A stretch of DNA of 63,572 nt. It comes from Pseudomonadota bacterium. GTDB lineage: Bacteria; Myxococcota_A; Bradymonadia; Bradymonadales; GCA-2716585. A program made the position numbers and the translations under genes. Shown here piece after piece: positions 43,555 to 53,100 of this stretch. Each line of letters opens with the position of its first letter. The stretch's first letter is position 1. The stretch lies in NCBI GenBank assembly GCA_005804885.1, contig SYOX01000172.1, forward strand, positions 1 through 63,572. Reading direction: 5' to 3'. Below the pieces are notes generated by a model. The model saw nothing but the letters and a program-made list of their open reading frames with translations. It made no database searches and was not told where the DNA came from.

Positions 43555-44829
43555 TCAGGAGGCTTCCAGCGCCTGCGGGCTGATCCGCCGCCGCACCTCA
43601 TCTTCGATCTGAAGGGTGGAGGGCGCGCGCAGGTGCGCGGTCAAGTCGATGATATAGGGGCTGTCGAGCCGCTGGTTCGCCCAGGCCGCCTTCCGTCGCC
43701 TGAAGATCGCCCAGTTGTGCTGGATGATCTCGTCTCCGGGCGCGCCCTCCAGGGCACGCCGGAAGCCTTCCATCGCCTCTGGCCCAAAGTCGTTGAGCAT
43801 GGAACGGCTGACGCCCTCCCAACTCGAAAGCCTCGCCTGGATGATGCCATTGGCGACAGAGCCGCCTCGCGTGGACATCTCCAGCACCCGCTCCCAATCC
43901 CCGTTGGCCAGCGCGATGGCCGCCAGGAGGTAGAACATCTCCTGCGCCTCGCCGCCTGACTTAAGAGCGCGCTCAAGATCGCGGATGGCAGCGTCAAGAA
44001 GCTGAGGCTCACCTTGCTCAAGGCGAACCCAGGCCAGCGCGGTGAGCACCTCGGGATCGGGATCTTTGCTCCACCCTTCGAGCGCAGCCAGAATAGAGGC
44101 CTCATCGACACCGCTGAACCTTTGCGCTTCGACGATGGATCTGAGGTGACGAACGGTATTGCCGAGAGCCACCCCTCCGGCTTCAAAGAGCCGCGTCATG
44201 GCCTCTATCGCGCCCGAGAGCCTGTCCCTTCGCTCCTCCTCGGGGAGATCCGCCATCAACAACAGCACCGCCACCCAGATTTGTTGCGCGTAGTCCACAG
44301 AGGGGAAGGCTCGCTTGCGGATCATCTCAAGCGCTTGCGCGTTCTGGCCCGAATTGTAGAGCTTGAGCAGAGCCATCGCGCAACAGGCTTCGTCATCGGG
44401 ATCCAGAGCGCAGGCATGACGCAGAAACTCCAACCCCGCCAAGGACAACCCGATGCCCTCGTAGGCCCGAAAGCGCATCAGCGCCACGGCGAAGGGGCTG
44501 TAGACGTCCTGCTTGACGCGCAACAGGTCAAGCTGCCTCATCCAGTTGTTGGTCGCATATGCGGTCTGAAAGCGGCGCTTCCAGAACAGGCGATCGTTGG
44601 CCGTCTCCAGGATCCCCGTATAAACCTCTTCCCCCTCGATCTGAAAAAGATCCCCGGACAGGCCCTCGATGATGGCCCGATCCGTATCCGCAAGCTCCTC
44701 CCAGTAGATCAGCGAGTCATCCCGAACGGCGTCGGCCTCTTCGGTCTCCGACTGACCGGCGAGCATCAACCTGTGGAGCTTGATCGTCAGGGCTTCAAGG
44801 ATGGCTTTAGGATCAATGGGCTTGTTCAT
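43555..44829 (-). CDS. Hypothetical repeat-helical (TPR-like) protein
   Basis: A 424-residue soluble protein, almost entirely helical by composition, with TPR-like pairs (YEGIGLSLAGLEFLRHACAL, LTALAWVRLEQGEP, MFYLLAAIALANGDW). No signal peptide or membrane segment. Not a family I recognise. Its ATG overlaps the stop codon of the Tse2-like gene (ATGA), so it is translated with it, and it could be a chaperone, adaptor or immunity partner. The DNA is visibly less GC-rich than the housekeeping genes of the window, consistent with acquired or fast-evolving material. The 3' end is close to inverted-repeat element B. Confidence 0.72.
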   Translation of the reverse strand: MNKPIDPKAILEALTIKLHRLMLAGQSETEEADAVRDDSLIYWEELADTDRAIIEGLSGDLFQIEGEEVYTGILETANDRLFWKRRFQTAYATNNWMRQLDLLRVKQDVYSPFAVALMRFRAYEGIGLSLAGLEFLRHACALDPDDEACCAMALLKLYNSGQNAQALEMIRKRAFPSVDYAQQIWVAVLLLMADLPEEERRDRLSGAIEAMTRLFEAGGVALGNTVRHLRSIVEAQRFSGVDEASILAALEGWSKDPDPEVLTALAWVRLEQGEPQLLDAAIRDLERALKSGGEAQEMFYLLAAIALANGDWERVLEMSTRGGSVANGIIQARLSSWEGVSRSMLNDFGPEAMEGFRRALEGAPGDEIIQHNWAIFRRRKAAWANQRLDSPYIIDLTAHLRAPSTLQIEDEVRRRISPQALEAS

Positions 44830-45353
44830 GACAGCGTCTCGTCGATGACCCAGCGGTCCTGCGTCGACTCCAGCGCCTCTTCATACTGACGAAGCGGCAT
44901 CTCCAGAGCGGGCTCCACGAAGGCGTGGCCTTCCCGCCTCCAATCGAGGCGCAAGCGAAGCGCCTCCGTCAAAGGGGCATCCTCAAATGGTCCCTCGCCC
45001 CACCTCCAAACATAGCCACTGTTTCGGCCACGAGCCTGCCTGATGATCGCCTTGCCCTCTCCGAGCCCGTTGAGGCGCTTGGGGAGCAACATCAAGGGGA
45101 TGTCTCGCATCGAACGCGACACGGACATGCCGCCCTTGACCATGTCGGGGCGGACCATGCCTTTGTCGTCGGGCACGACGTCTGGGTTGCCGTTCGGGCT
45201 CGTCGCCGGAGTGCGAACGCCGAGGCTTGATGACGAAGGCCCCAGCTTCGGCTTGCTCAAGGGATCGGGCGCGGCGGCGTCCTCCTTGGCCATGGTGCGA
45301 AACACCCTGGGAGGTCGCGGTCGCTCATCGTCGGAACCCTTCGATGACTTCAT
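44826..45353 (-). CDS. Hypothetical protein with Tse2-like toxin motif pattern
   Basis: A 175-residue protein. The N-terminal about 50 residues are Pro/Ser/Lys-rich. The rest follows a pattern I associate with the Tse2-like ADP-ribosyltransferase-fold toxins: PDVVPDDKGMVRP (about 58-70), GGMSVSR (74-80), a LP...P segment, and the ending HAFVEPALEMPL...YEEAL...W. This is recognition from memory of family features, not a search, so the toxin call is tentative. The ATG at 45353 is preceded by AAGGTGAG at a good distance; Met21 is an alternative. It is translationally coupled to the downstream helical-repeat protein, a layout compatible with an effector and its partner. No T6SS genes are in the window. 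Confidence 0.5.
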   Translation of the reverse strand: MKSSKGSDDERPRPPRVFRTMAKEDAAAPDPLSKPKLGPSSSSLGVRTPATSPNGNPDVVPDDKGMVRPDMVKGGMSVSRSMRDIPLMLLPKRLNGLGEGKAIIRQARGRNSGYVWRWGEGPFEDAPLTEALRLRLDWRREGHAFVEPALEMPLRQYEEALESTQDRWVIDETLS

Positions 45354-45449
45354 TCAAGCTCACCTTCTGTTCTACCCGACAGCCACCGCGAGCCTCGCCG
45401 GATCTGAGCTTTCGACCAGGCTCTGATCTGCCACAAGCGCCCGACGCTG

Positions 45450-46277
45450 TCACCCTCCAGGCCGCGATCGAACCTCCACGATCCGCCGCGTACACGCCAC
45501 GATCTCGTGCTCCCCGGACCGCGATCTGCGGCACAACACCAGCGGGGCGCCGACGGCGATCTTCTGAGGCTCGATCTCGACGACGCCGAGATCCTCGGGC
45601 CGCTGGCCCACACCGCAACGCCACACGTTGACCGCGCCCGGCCCCTCGACCCTCACGCGGTACTGCGTCCCCTCATCCGTCCCAAAGCCCCCCACCTCCC
45701 CCAGCTCCCAGGCGGGCCGACCCGATGCGCCGCATCGATCCTGAATCCACAGCGCCGCCGCCAGCACCTCGATCTCCCACATCACGCGCGCCGGATCGTG
45801 GCGGGCGATCCGACGCCCCTGGAGACAGAGCCGATCGTACAACGCAAGCTCCGCTCCAACCGCCTCGGCGACGCCCGGCCCGCCCGACACGATCAACGAT
45901 CCGGCGACCTCGACCTGCGCCCGAAGTCGACCGACCAGCGCCTCAAAGCGATCCGAGCCGCTCGCCCCCCGCTCGCCCTGCCCCATCCCCACCAGCCGCG
46001 ACAGGTCCATCCGCCCCACCCGCGCCCGTGCCCCGATCCTCATCCCCCTCGCCTCGCCCCACCCCCGCTGCGCGCGGGTCGATCCGGCGCGACCGGACAT
46101 GTAGAAGAAGGGGCGGCCCGCGCGCTCGGGGGGGCCGAGCGCGACCAGCGATCCCTGCCGGGTCCACAAGAGCGCGCAGCGATCCACTTCGGGGGAGATG
46201 GCGTCGACCCAGGACAGGCCAAGATCCTCAAGGAGTTCGAAGAAGCACCACCAGGACGGATCGAGCGAGGGTCGCAT
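45450..46277 (-). CDS. Hypothetical protein
   Basis: A 275-residue protein without recognised domain. It begins MRPSLDPSWWCFFELLEDLG, has an Arg/Gly-rich middle and a more beta-type second half (TQYRVRVEGPGAVNVWRC, GVVEIEPQKIAVGAPLVLC). There is no signal peptide and no catalytic motif. The gene lies in a minus-strand run: lipoprotein (81 bp upstream), this gene, Tse2-like gene (96 bp downstream). The composition of the predicted protein is normal, which is the main support for it being real. The start is the first Met; later Met codons exist. Confidence 0.6.
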   Translation of the reverse strand: MRPSLDPSWWCFFELLEDLGLSWVDAISPEVDRCALLWTRQGSLVALGPPERAGRPFFYMSGRAGSTRAQRGWGEARGMRIGARARVGRMDLSRLVGMGQGERGASGSDRFEALVGRLRAQVEVAGSLIVSGGPGVAEAVGAELALYDRLCLQGRRIARHDPARVMWEIEVLAAALWIQDRCGASGRPAWELGEVGGFGTDEGTQYRVRVEGPGAVNVWRCGVGQRPEDLGVVEIEPQKIAVGAPLVLCRRSRSGEHEIVACTRRIVEVRSRPGG

Positions 46278-46358
46278 GGCCGCTCCACAAAGCAGGATGA
46301 CCGCAAGGCGAAAGGGCGCCGCCGAGCGCTTGTCGCCCGACGACGCCGCACGCGGGCT

Positions 46359-47549
46359 CTACCGGCAGGGGAGGTAGACGGTCTCGGGGGCGAAGACGCC
46401 GCCCGGGCAGTTGATCGCGACCTCGGGGTTCTTGGTGCCGTCGCAGTAGAAGGCCTCGGGCGTGATCCAGGCGCAGCCGGGGGCGCGCTCGACGGGCTCG
46501 ACGCCCTCGTAGGGGCGCAGGGCGCCCGTGTCGGCGTCGTAGCAGGCCAGCTCGACCGTCCAGTTGACGTAGAGGGGCATGGTCAGCACATCGCGCGACA
46601 GCCCGCCCCGATCGTAGAGGGCCAGCCACGCCTCGGTGCGGATCAGGGCGCCGCCGTCGTGGAGCAGATCGAAGACCGCCACGGTCAGCCCGTAGTCCCC
46701 GGTCAGGGTGGGGACGACCTCGACGCACTCGGTCAGGGCGCCGCCGGGGGACGCGGCGCGGGAGACGACGCGCGGGGCCGCAAAGAGGTCGGGGCCGGCG
46801 CTCTGGGACCACTCGAACTCGACGGGGTCGCCGTCGGGGTCGCGCGCCGTGACGCAGATCGTGACCACCTGGCACTCGAAGGCGAACTTGCTCGGCTGGT
46901 AGACCACGGCCTCCAGCTCGGGCGGGTGGTTCAGGACCGTGACCGTGTCGAGGGCGCCGCGCTCCGATCCCCGGCACTGGCTGATCAGCAGGACCTCGCG
47001 GGTGAGGCCGTCGACGACCTCGACGCCGACGGCGCGGGCCGGGGCGCAGTCGGCCGAGGGGGAGCCGTCGCCGGTGATCGGCTGGGCGGTGATCGTGTAG
47101 CAGCCCGCGTCGAGCACCTGGAAGTGATCCGAGAAGAGGTGCGCCGAGCCCCGATCGAGCGGCTGGTCCTCGAAGCCGGGGATCATCGCCGGCAGGCTCT
47201 GATCCTCCAGCTCCTTCTGGACCACCGCGACCACCTCGCCGGCGGCCAGCGGGTCGTCGCAGGACACCCGCTCGAAGCGGTACTCGACGCCCACGACGTC
47301 GGTGTCGCCCACGAAGTCGATCGTCAGCGCGACCCCGCCGACGCGCTGGCCGCCCCAGGTCGCCCCCTCCGGCTCGGGGGGATCGTCGGCGCACCCGGTC
47401 ACGGTCACGATCGCCGCGCAGGCCAGCGCGATCGCCATCGGCGTCCAGGCCAGCGCGAGCATGCTCGCCATGAAGGCGGCGCAGAGCGCGCTCAAGAAGG
47501 TGGAGGTGGTGGCCCAGCGGGCCTTGATGGTGTCCTTGCAGGTCGTCAT
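46359..47549 (-). CDS. Lipoprotein with PKD/cadherin-like Ig domain
   Basis: A secreted lipoprotein of 396 residues. The N-terminal region is unusually long (about 50 residues) and hydrophobic, ending in a lipobox-like VTGC before DDPPEPEG. The middle contains an Ig-like domain with VTARDPDGDPVEFEWSQ, typical of PKD/cadherin-like modules in bacterial surface proteins. Paired Cys residues are spread over the mature part. The ATG at 47549 has GGGAG about 8 nt upstream; another ATG five codons earlier (47564) is possible. It follows a strong RNA hairpin and the 27-codon peptide gene on the same strand. The function is unknown. Confidence 0.75.
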   Translation of the reverse strand: MTTCKDTIKARWATTSTFLSALCAAFMASMLALAWTPMAIALACAAIVTVTGCADDPPEPEGATWGGQRVGGVALTIDFVGDTDVVGVEYRFERVSCDDPLAAGEVVAVVQKELEDQSLPAMIPGFEDQPLDRGSAHLFSDHFQVLDAGCYTITAQPITGDGSPSADCAPARAVGVEVVDGLTREVLLISQCRGSERGALDTVTVLNHPPELEAVVYQPSKFAFECQVVTICVTARDPDGDPVEFEWSQSAGPDLFAAPRVVSRAASPGGALTECVEVVPTLTGDYGLTVAVFDLLHDGGALIRTEAWLALYDRGGLSRDVLTMPLYVNWTVELACYDADTGALRPYEGVEPVERAPGCAWITPEAFYCDGTKNPEVAINCPGGVFAPETVYLPCR

Positions 47550-47586
47550 GATGGTGTCTCCCATGGTGTCTCATGTTCATCGTGGA

Positions 47587-47634
47587 GCCCCGATCCGACC
47601 TCCTCTTGCCCAGGAGGTCGGATCATCGCGGGGC
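47587..47634 (-). promoter_or_regulatory. Strong RNA hairpin between peptide gene and lipoprotein gene
   Basis: GATCCGACCTCCT (47592-47604) and AGGAGGTCGGATC (47612-47624) pair perfectly over 13 bp around a 7-nt loop, and the flanking GCCCC/GGGGC extend the stem after a small bulge. On the transcript the 3' arm contains AGGAGG, so a Shine-Dalgarno-like sequence is buried in the stem. No U-tract follows, so it is not a standard intrinsic terminator. A stabiliser, attenuator or translation-control element is more likely. Confidence 0.7.
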
Positions 47635-47639
47635 CAGAC

Positions 47640-47723
47640 TCAGCACATCTCAAGCGCCGGTTCATCGAACCGTGCGTCGATCCTGTTGCTGACGGGGGTT
47701 GGCGGAGGGCGAGCGTTTGTCAT
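47640..47723 (-). CDS. Candidate 27-residue peptide gene
   Basis: A short ORF starting at ATG 47723, preceded by AGGAG with a 7-nt spacer, one of the best ribosome-binding sites nearby. The peptide begins MTNARPPPTPVSNRIDARFD and ends EPALEMC, with a C-terminal Cys. It lies 29 bp after the stop of the 283-residue hypothetical gene, on the same strand, and its stop is followed within a few bases by the strong hairpin at 47587-47634. It could be a leader peptide, a small secreted or modified peptide (RiPP-like precursor), or chance. No modifying enzyme is recognised nearby. Confidence 0.4.
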   Translation of the reverse strand: MTNARPPPTPVSNRIDARFDEPALEMC

Positions 47724-47752
47724 GGTGCTTCTCCTGTTGAGGTTGTCGTGGG

Positions 47753-48604
47753 TCAGGCGTCGAGGCCCCAGCCCTTGTTGATCTCCAGCCAGTCCTGGGA
47801 CTTCCCGTTGAAGATGAGGATGGGGGCGCAGTGGCCGTTGGAATCCTTCCTGGAGGCCTTGTCGGGCGAAATGGCCTGAGCGGCCAGGGGCTCGCGCTCG
47901 GACTCGGGCAAGGGGGACGCGCTGGGGTCCTTCACGCCCGCGTCGTTGATGGGCTTGTCGATCTCCTCAATCGGGACGGGGTGGTTCGGGATGATGCTCA
48001 GGCGCAAGTCCAGGGTAACGCGGACGCGGGTCTCGAGGTTCAGGGTCAGGAGCTGGCTCGTCAGCGACAGCTCGCTCTGGATGGTGGTCTTCATCTCCTC
48101 CAGATGGCGACGGCACTCCCCCAACTCCAGGACGACGTCCCGGTAGGGGTAGGTCAGCTCGATGGAGGTGCCGCAAGCACCCAGGCTCGCCTGCCGACCG
48201 CAGGTCGCCTCCGTCATGGACACCGGGGGCGGCACGCGACCGGCCTCGTGGGCGCAGCCCTTGGAGATCGCCAGCTTGAAGCGACCCGCAGGCGCCGCCC
48301 CGCAGACCTCCTTGCAGCCCTCGACCACCGCCCAGAAGAACTCCTGCGTGCTCCGGGTCACGCTCTCCTCGCCCTGGATCGAGGCCTCGATGATCGCCTC
48401 GATGTTGATCCTGATCTCGACCTGGGCCGCTCCAGCCCCGTTGATCTGAGCCTCGCTGGAAGACCCGCTGGGGGGATCGGGGATCACGTCCTGCGCGACC
48501 CTCGGGGTCTGCTTCAACGCCGAAGACCTCGCCGCGATGTGCTGGAGCGGGGTGGTCCCTTCCTTGAGGAAGCGGAGGCGATTGGGGGAAAACTCCGTGC
48601 TCAT
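47753..48604 (-). CDS. Hypothetical Cys-containing protein
   Basis: A 283-residue protein not matching a known family. The start at 48604 follows AAGGAG with a 9-nt spacer and is preferred over an upstream Met in non-coding sequence. The protein has a Pro/Ser-rich N-terminal part. The middle has eight or so Cys (GCKEVCG, SKGCAHEAG, ATCGRQASLGACG) and a segment with amphipathic strands (LNLETRVRVTLDLRLSIIP). A polar tail ends NKGWGLDA. No signal peptide is obvious. It is the first gene of a minus-strand run that continues with the 27-codon peptide, and it diverges from the gene at 48843. Confidence 0.65.
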   Translation of the reverse strand: MSTEFSPNRLRFLKEGTTPLQHIAARSSALKQTPRVAQDVIPDPPSGSSSEAQINGAGAAQVEIRINIEAIIEASIQGEESVTRSTQEFFWAVVEGCKEVCGAAPAGRFKLAISKGCAHEAGRVPPPVSMTEATCGRQASLGACGTSIELTYPYRDVVLELGECRRHLEEMKTTIQSELSLTSQLLTLNLETRVRVTLDLRLSIIPNHPVPIEEIDKPINDAGVKDPSASPLPESEREPLAAQAISPDKASRKDSNGHCAPILIFNGKSQDWLEINKGWGLDA

Positions 48605-48842
48605 GGTGTCGTCTCCTTGATCAAATCGTCCATGCGAATTAAGGAAAAGGAGTCCTACGTCTGCAGTCCGAACGCACTTGAAGATCATCGCGCCGGAATG
48701 GCCACGCCGGGGTTCCTCAACCTCTCTAAAGGGGTAGAGGGGCGACGGCCCAGAAGGTCACGGCGCGATCACGACTTTTTTCACCCCGAGGCCACGCAGG
48801 GCGATCCCTGCGGCCTCGATCACCCGCAGGAGCCAGCCCGAC

Positions 48843-49640
48843 ATGCCGACGCCCATCAACAAGACCCTCCACGACGCCCAGATCCTCACCCGCAAGGTCA
48901 ACACGGCGCTGGCCGAGCACGCCATCCCCGCCTCCCTCGCGCTCGACGTCCAGCGCCAGCTCCAGGAGAAGCCGCCCTACCAGAAGGACGCCTTCCTCTC
49001 CCGCGTCGGCGACAGCCTCAAGGGGAGCCTGATCACCTACAGCGACGCTCAAGAACTCCTCCAGCGCGAAGAAGGCGAGGACGGCGACGCGCGGGACGAG
49101 CGCGACGAGACCGCCGAGGCCCTGCGCGTCAGCACCTCCCTCACAGCCCGCTCGATCGAGACGACCTTCGGCCGCAAGGTCCTCATCAAGATGAGCCTCG
49201 CCGGGACCGTCCCCTCGGCGGCCGACACCCTCAACACCTTCGTCAAGGCCTTCATCAACGCCACCAGCGCCGAGGACTTCGCGCCCCCTGCGCCCATCAA
49301 CCCCCACGTCGCGTTCAACTTCGCCGCCGCCCGCGCCGAGATCGTCGCGCAGCACGCGGCCCTCCAGGCCGCGCTCACGGCGCTGACCACCGAGGAGCGG
49401 CAGAGCCAGCAGGCCCGCTCCGATCGGGACGTGGCCCTCGCCGCCTGGAGACAGGAGCTGCGCTTCGCCCGCGACGAGGCGCGCTCCATCCTCATCCGCG
49501 CTGGCAAGGACGACCTGGCCGCCCGCATCCTCCCCACCGATCGCCAGATCGACGGCGCCGAGCCGATCGAGGACGACGGCCCGGCCGGACCAGGCGAGGG
49601 CCAGGACACCAGCAAGAGCGGCGAGATCAACGTCGGTTGA
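48843..49640 (+). CDS. Hypothetical helical protein
   Basis: A 265-residue soluble protein. The N-terminal 85 residues are helical and charged. The middle part (ARSIETTFGRKVLIKMSLAG, ADTLNTFVKAFINAT) is mixed, then a long Ala/Gln/Arg helix (about 160-215) with coiled-coil character follows. An acidic Asp/Gly/Pro tail closes it. No known family. It is divergently oriented to the Cys-containing gene, so the roughly 240 bp between them, which holds an AT-richer stretch near 48635-48660, may be a shared control region. Confidence 0.65.
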   Translation: MPTPINKTLHDAQILTRKVNTALAEHAIPASLALDVQRQLQEKPPYQKDAFLSRVGDSLKGSLITYSDAQELLQREEGEDGDARDERDETAEALRVSTSLTARSIETTFGRKVLIKMSLAGTVPSAADTLNTFVKAFINATSAEDFAPPAPINPHVAFNFAAARAEIVAQHAALQAALTALTTEERQSQQARSDRDVALAAWRQELRFARDEARSILIRAGKDDLAARILPTDRQIDGAEPIEDDGPAGPGEGQDTSKSGEINVG

Positions 49641-50166
49641 GAAGCCCTTGAGAAACCTGCGGCGCAACCCCGTGCGGCGCTCAAGGCGGCTCGCCCTGCC
49701 AGCCACGGCGCCTCCCGCCTCTCCGCCTCCCGCCTCGCCGCCTCCCGCCTCTCTCCCCCTGCGCCTGCCCCTGGCCCGATCCCCCAAGGTCGCAAGCCGC
49801 CCAAGGCAGCCCAGGGCGGCGCTCTACGCCGTAGAACCTTCCAAGGGGCAGCCCAGATCCACGATCCCCACGACGCCACACGCCTTCGGGGCAGCCCTCG
49901 GCGCGATCCCACCCTGGAAGATCGTCCCCTGAGCCAGTGATCGCGCGATCCTACCGACCAAAGTCCGACTCCGAGCAGGCGATCACCCCGATCAACGCCG
50001 TTGGGAAGCATGATCGCCTGCCCAACACCCCTCTCTACGCCGTAGGAAGGCATGATCGGCAGCCCATCGACACCCTCCAGGTTGGGTAATGTCGTTACAG
50101 GCAGCCCATTTTGAGGATCCGGCACAGGGATTGCCTCGACGCTGGGGCTCACGGATTGGAGGATCG
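49641..50166. repeat. Gene-free region with degenerate direct repeats
   Basis: No gene is supported here. It contains GCCTCCCGCCT-type simple repeats (about 49705-49755). It also holds several degenerate copies of a roughly 41-bp unit resembling ctacgccgtaggaaggcatg followed by ATCGGCAGCCCA. Copies start near 49823, 49992 and 50033, and a shorter GCAGCCCA remnant lies near 49890 and 50100. On the minus strand the better copies translate to GLPIMPSYGV / GVGQAIMLPNGV-like stretches, so this may be a decayed repeat-protein gene end. It directly follows the stop of the kinase-WD40 gene on the minus strand. Confidence 0.55.
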
Positions 50167-53100
50167 TCAGTCGTCGAGGCCGAACCGGAGCCGCTCTTCA
50201 GGGGTGAAGTCGCGAGTGGCTCGTTGCGCAGCGCGGGCCAGGAGGAGAGCAGGCTCAGGTGTCACCCACAGTCTCGCTGTCCAGTCATCGGATGCGGTGA
50301 TGATGCTCTTGCCGTCTGGGCTGAACCCTGCGCTCCAGACCTCGCCCTGATGGCCAGTGATGGTGGCCAGCAACTTGCCCTCCAGGTCCCACAACTTCGC
50401 TGTCCAGTCATCGGATGCGGTGAGGATGCTCTTGCCGTCTGGGCTGAACCCTGCGCTCCTGACCACGCCCTGATGGCCAGTCAGGGTGGCCAGCAACTTG
50501 CCCTTCAGGTCCCACAACTTCGCTGTCCAGTCATCTGATGCAGTGATGATGCTCTTGCCGTCTGGGCTGAACCCTGCGCTCTGGACCGAGAACCGATGGC
50601 CAGTGATGGTAGCCAGCAACTTGCCCTCCAGGTCCCACAACGTCGCTGTCTTGTCATCGGATGCCGTGATGATGCTCTTGCCGTCTGGGCTGAACGCTGC
50701 GCTCCTGACCTCGCCCTGATGGCCAGTCAGGGTGGCCAGCAACTTGCCCTTCAGGTCCCACAACTTCGCTGTCTTGTCCCTGGATGCGGTGAGGATGCTC
50801 TTGCCGTCTGGGCTGAACCCTGCGCTCCAGACCTCGCCCTGATGGCCAGTGATGGTGGCCAGCAACTTGCCCTCCAGGTCCCATAACTTCGCTGTCCCGT
50901 CATCTGATGCAGTGATGATGCTCTTGCCGTCTGGGCTGAACGCTGCTCTCTGGACCGAGAACCGATGGCCAGTCAGGGTGGCCAATTCTCGTGCATATTC
51001 AAACACATCGAAGAGGGACTGCACGGCCGCTGGGATCGGACGCCTTTGAACAGCCTCACGAGCCAACATCAAGGACAGTTTGGGATCGGATGTCTGATAG
51101 CTGACCGAGTGCGCCGCCAACTCACGGACCTTGGCTTCAATCTGCTTGTCCTTGGCGATCGCCTCGGCCTCTCGGGCCTGCTGTTCATTGCGCTTCGAAG
51201 TCTCAGCGAAGTCGAGGGCCTTCTCCTCGTTGAGCCCTGACTGCCACGCGAAGTACCCGGCCAGGAGCGCCGCCGCGACCATGAGCAAACTCAAGCCAAC
51301 AAGGGTGGTTTGAAGTCGCCGCGAGCGCTTTCGCTCGCGCTCACGCGCAACCACCGATTCTTGAAGAAAGCGATCCTCATCAGGACTGAGACGATCCTGG
51401 GTGGTCTTGCGCAGCGCCAGCGCCTCTTCGAGCTCCTGGCCGCGCCATAAAACATCGGAGGATCGCTCGCGCTGGCGCCAATGGCCGGTGGCGTTGGCCA
51501 GCCGCTCGCGGAACTGGCGCTGAGCCTGAGTCTCGGTCAGCCAGCTATGCAGCCGGTCCCAGCGGGTCAGGAGCGACTCGTGGGCGATCTGGATGTGGGC
51601 GTGGGAGGCCGTCAGGATGCGACCGTCGATGAGCTGCTGAAGGGTTCGCTCGGCGCGGGGCTGATCGTCGAGGCCGTCGATGAGCGTGTCGCGGGGCTGC
51701 TCGTTGCGGGTCTTGTTGTCGGCGTTGACCAGCCGACAGAGGATCTCGCGGCAAAGTTGCCGATCTCGGGGGTCGAGCAAGCCGCCCCAAAGCTCCTCGG
51801 CGTGGGCCGCCATCATCCCCTCGACCCCGCCGAGCCTGGACAGGGCCGCCCTGGTCAGCGTCCTTGTGGCCTCGTCGCGGCGCTCCCAGAGCTTGCTGGC
51901 GGCAAACTGGAGCAGCGGCAGCGGGGTCGGCTCGCCCTGAACCTGCTTGATCATGGACTCGACCAGCCCCGCTTCGAACTCAAAGCAACAAAGTCGGGCA
52001 GGTTCGACAAGCGCGGCCTTCAGGGCCTCCGACCCAGGGCTGTCGAGGTTGAAGCGATCCAACGTGCGGGTCAGCTCCGGCAGGGGATCGAGCAAGTGCT
52101 GGAAGTCCGAGCGCAGCGTCAACACCACCCGCAGCGGGCCATCGGGGTCGTCGCCCGCGTCGACGAGGGCCTGGATGAAGCTGGCCCGGATGGGATCGAG
52201 GTCGCCCCGCGTGAAGAGCGCCTCAAACTGATCGACGCACCAAAGCACCCGCCGGCCCGTCTGGCGCGCATGGGCGCGCAACAGCTCTCCAATGGCCCCA
52301 GGGCTCGTCGCCCAGGAGTCAGGACCAGCGCTCTCGTCGGAGATCGCCATCCCCAGCGCCCGAAGGCGCTCGCGCAGAGCGCGGAAGGGGTGATCGCCGG
52401 GCGTCATGAGGATCACGCTCCAGGCCTCGTCGCGGTCGTGGAGCGCGGGGATGAGGCCGGCGCGCACCAGCGAACTCTTGCCCGCCCCAGAAGGACCCAG
52501 CACGACGACCAGCGAGCGGCCCTTGAGCCTGCGCGCGAGGTGGCGCGTCTCCTCGCCCCGACCGAAGAACCAGCCCCGATCGGCCTCCTGAAAGGCCTCC
52601 AGATAGCGGTAGGGTTCGCCGTCTGGCACGTTGGCGCGCTGCCGAAGGGCCACCAGGGCGTCTTGAAGCCGGACCAGGGCCTCATCGAGATCTGACGCCG
52701 TGTCGAAGCGGTCGTTGGGGCGAGGGGAGATCGTGTTGTGGATGATCTCGGTCAGGGGTTCGTGGAGGGTGTCGGACAGGGAGCTCAGCAGCGCGTCGGG
52801 CAGCGACAAGGGCTCGGTCAGGGCAGGGATGTGGCGGGCCCGCGCAAAGGCAGGTCGGCCGGTGAGCATCTCGAAGAAGATCACGCCCAGCGCCCACAGA
52901 TCCGCCCTTTCGTCCTGGGCTTCGCCGCGGTGCTGCTCGGGAGCCATGTAGAGGGGGGTGCCAGCGTAGAGCGGGTTGTCCGACAGCGAGCGCCGCACCT
53001 GCGCGCCGTGGGAGTCTCCTTCCAACACGCTGAGCCGATCGGGGTCCAGCACGCCCAGGCCGAAGTCGAGGATGACGGCCCGGACGCCATCGACCAGGAA

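Noticed and set aside
47587..47634. Rho-independent terminator
   Set aside because: The stem is strong, but no U-tract follows on the transcribed strand, so it is called a regulatory hairpin instead.
49049..50152. Minus-strand frame over the 48843-49640 gene with GLPIMPSYGV-like repeats
   Set aside because: Most of it lies antisense to a better-supported gene. Only its first part, over the repeat region, may be a decayed gene; that is reported as a repeat, not a CDS.
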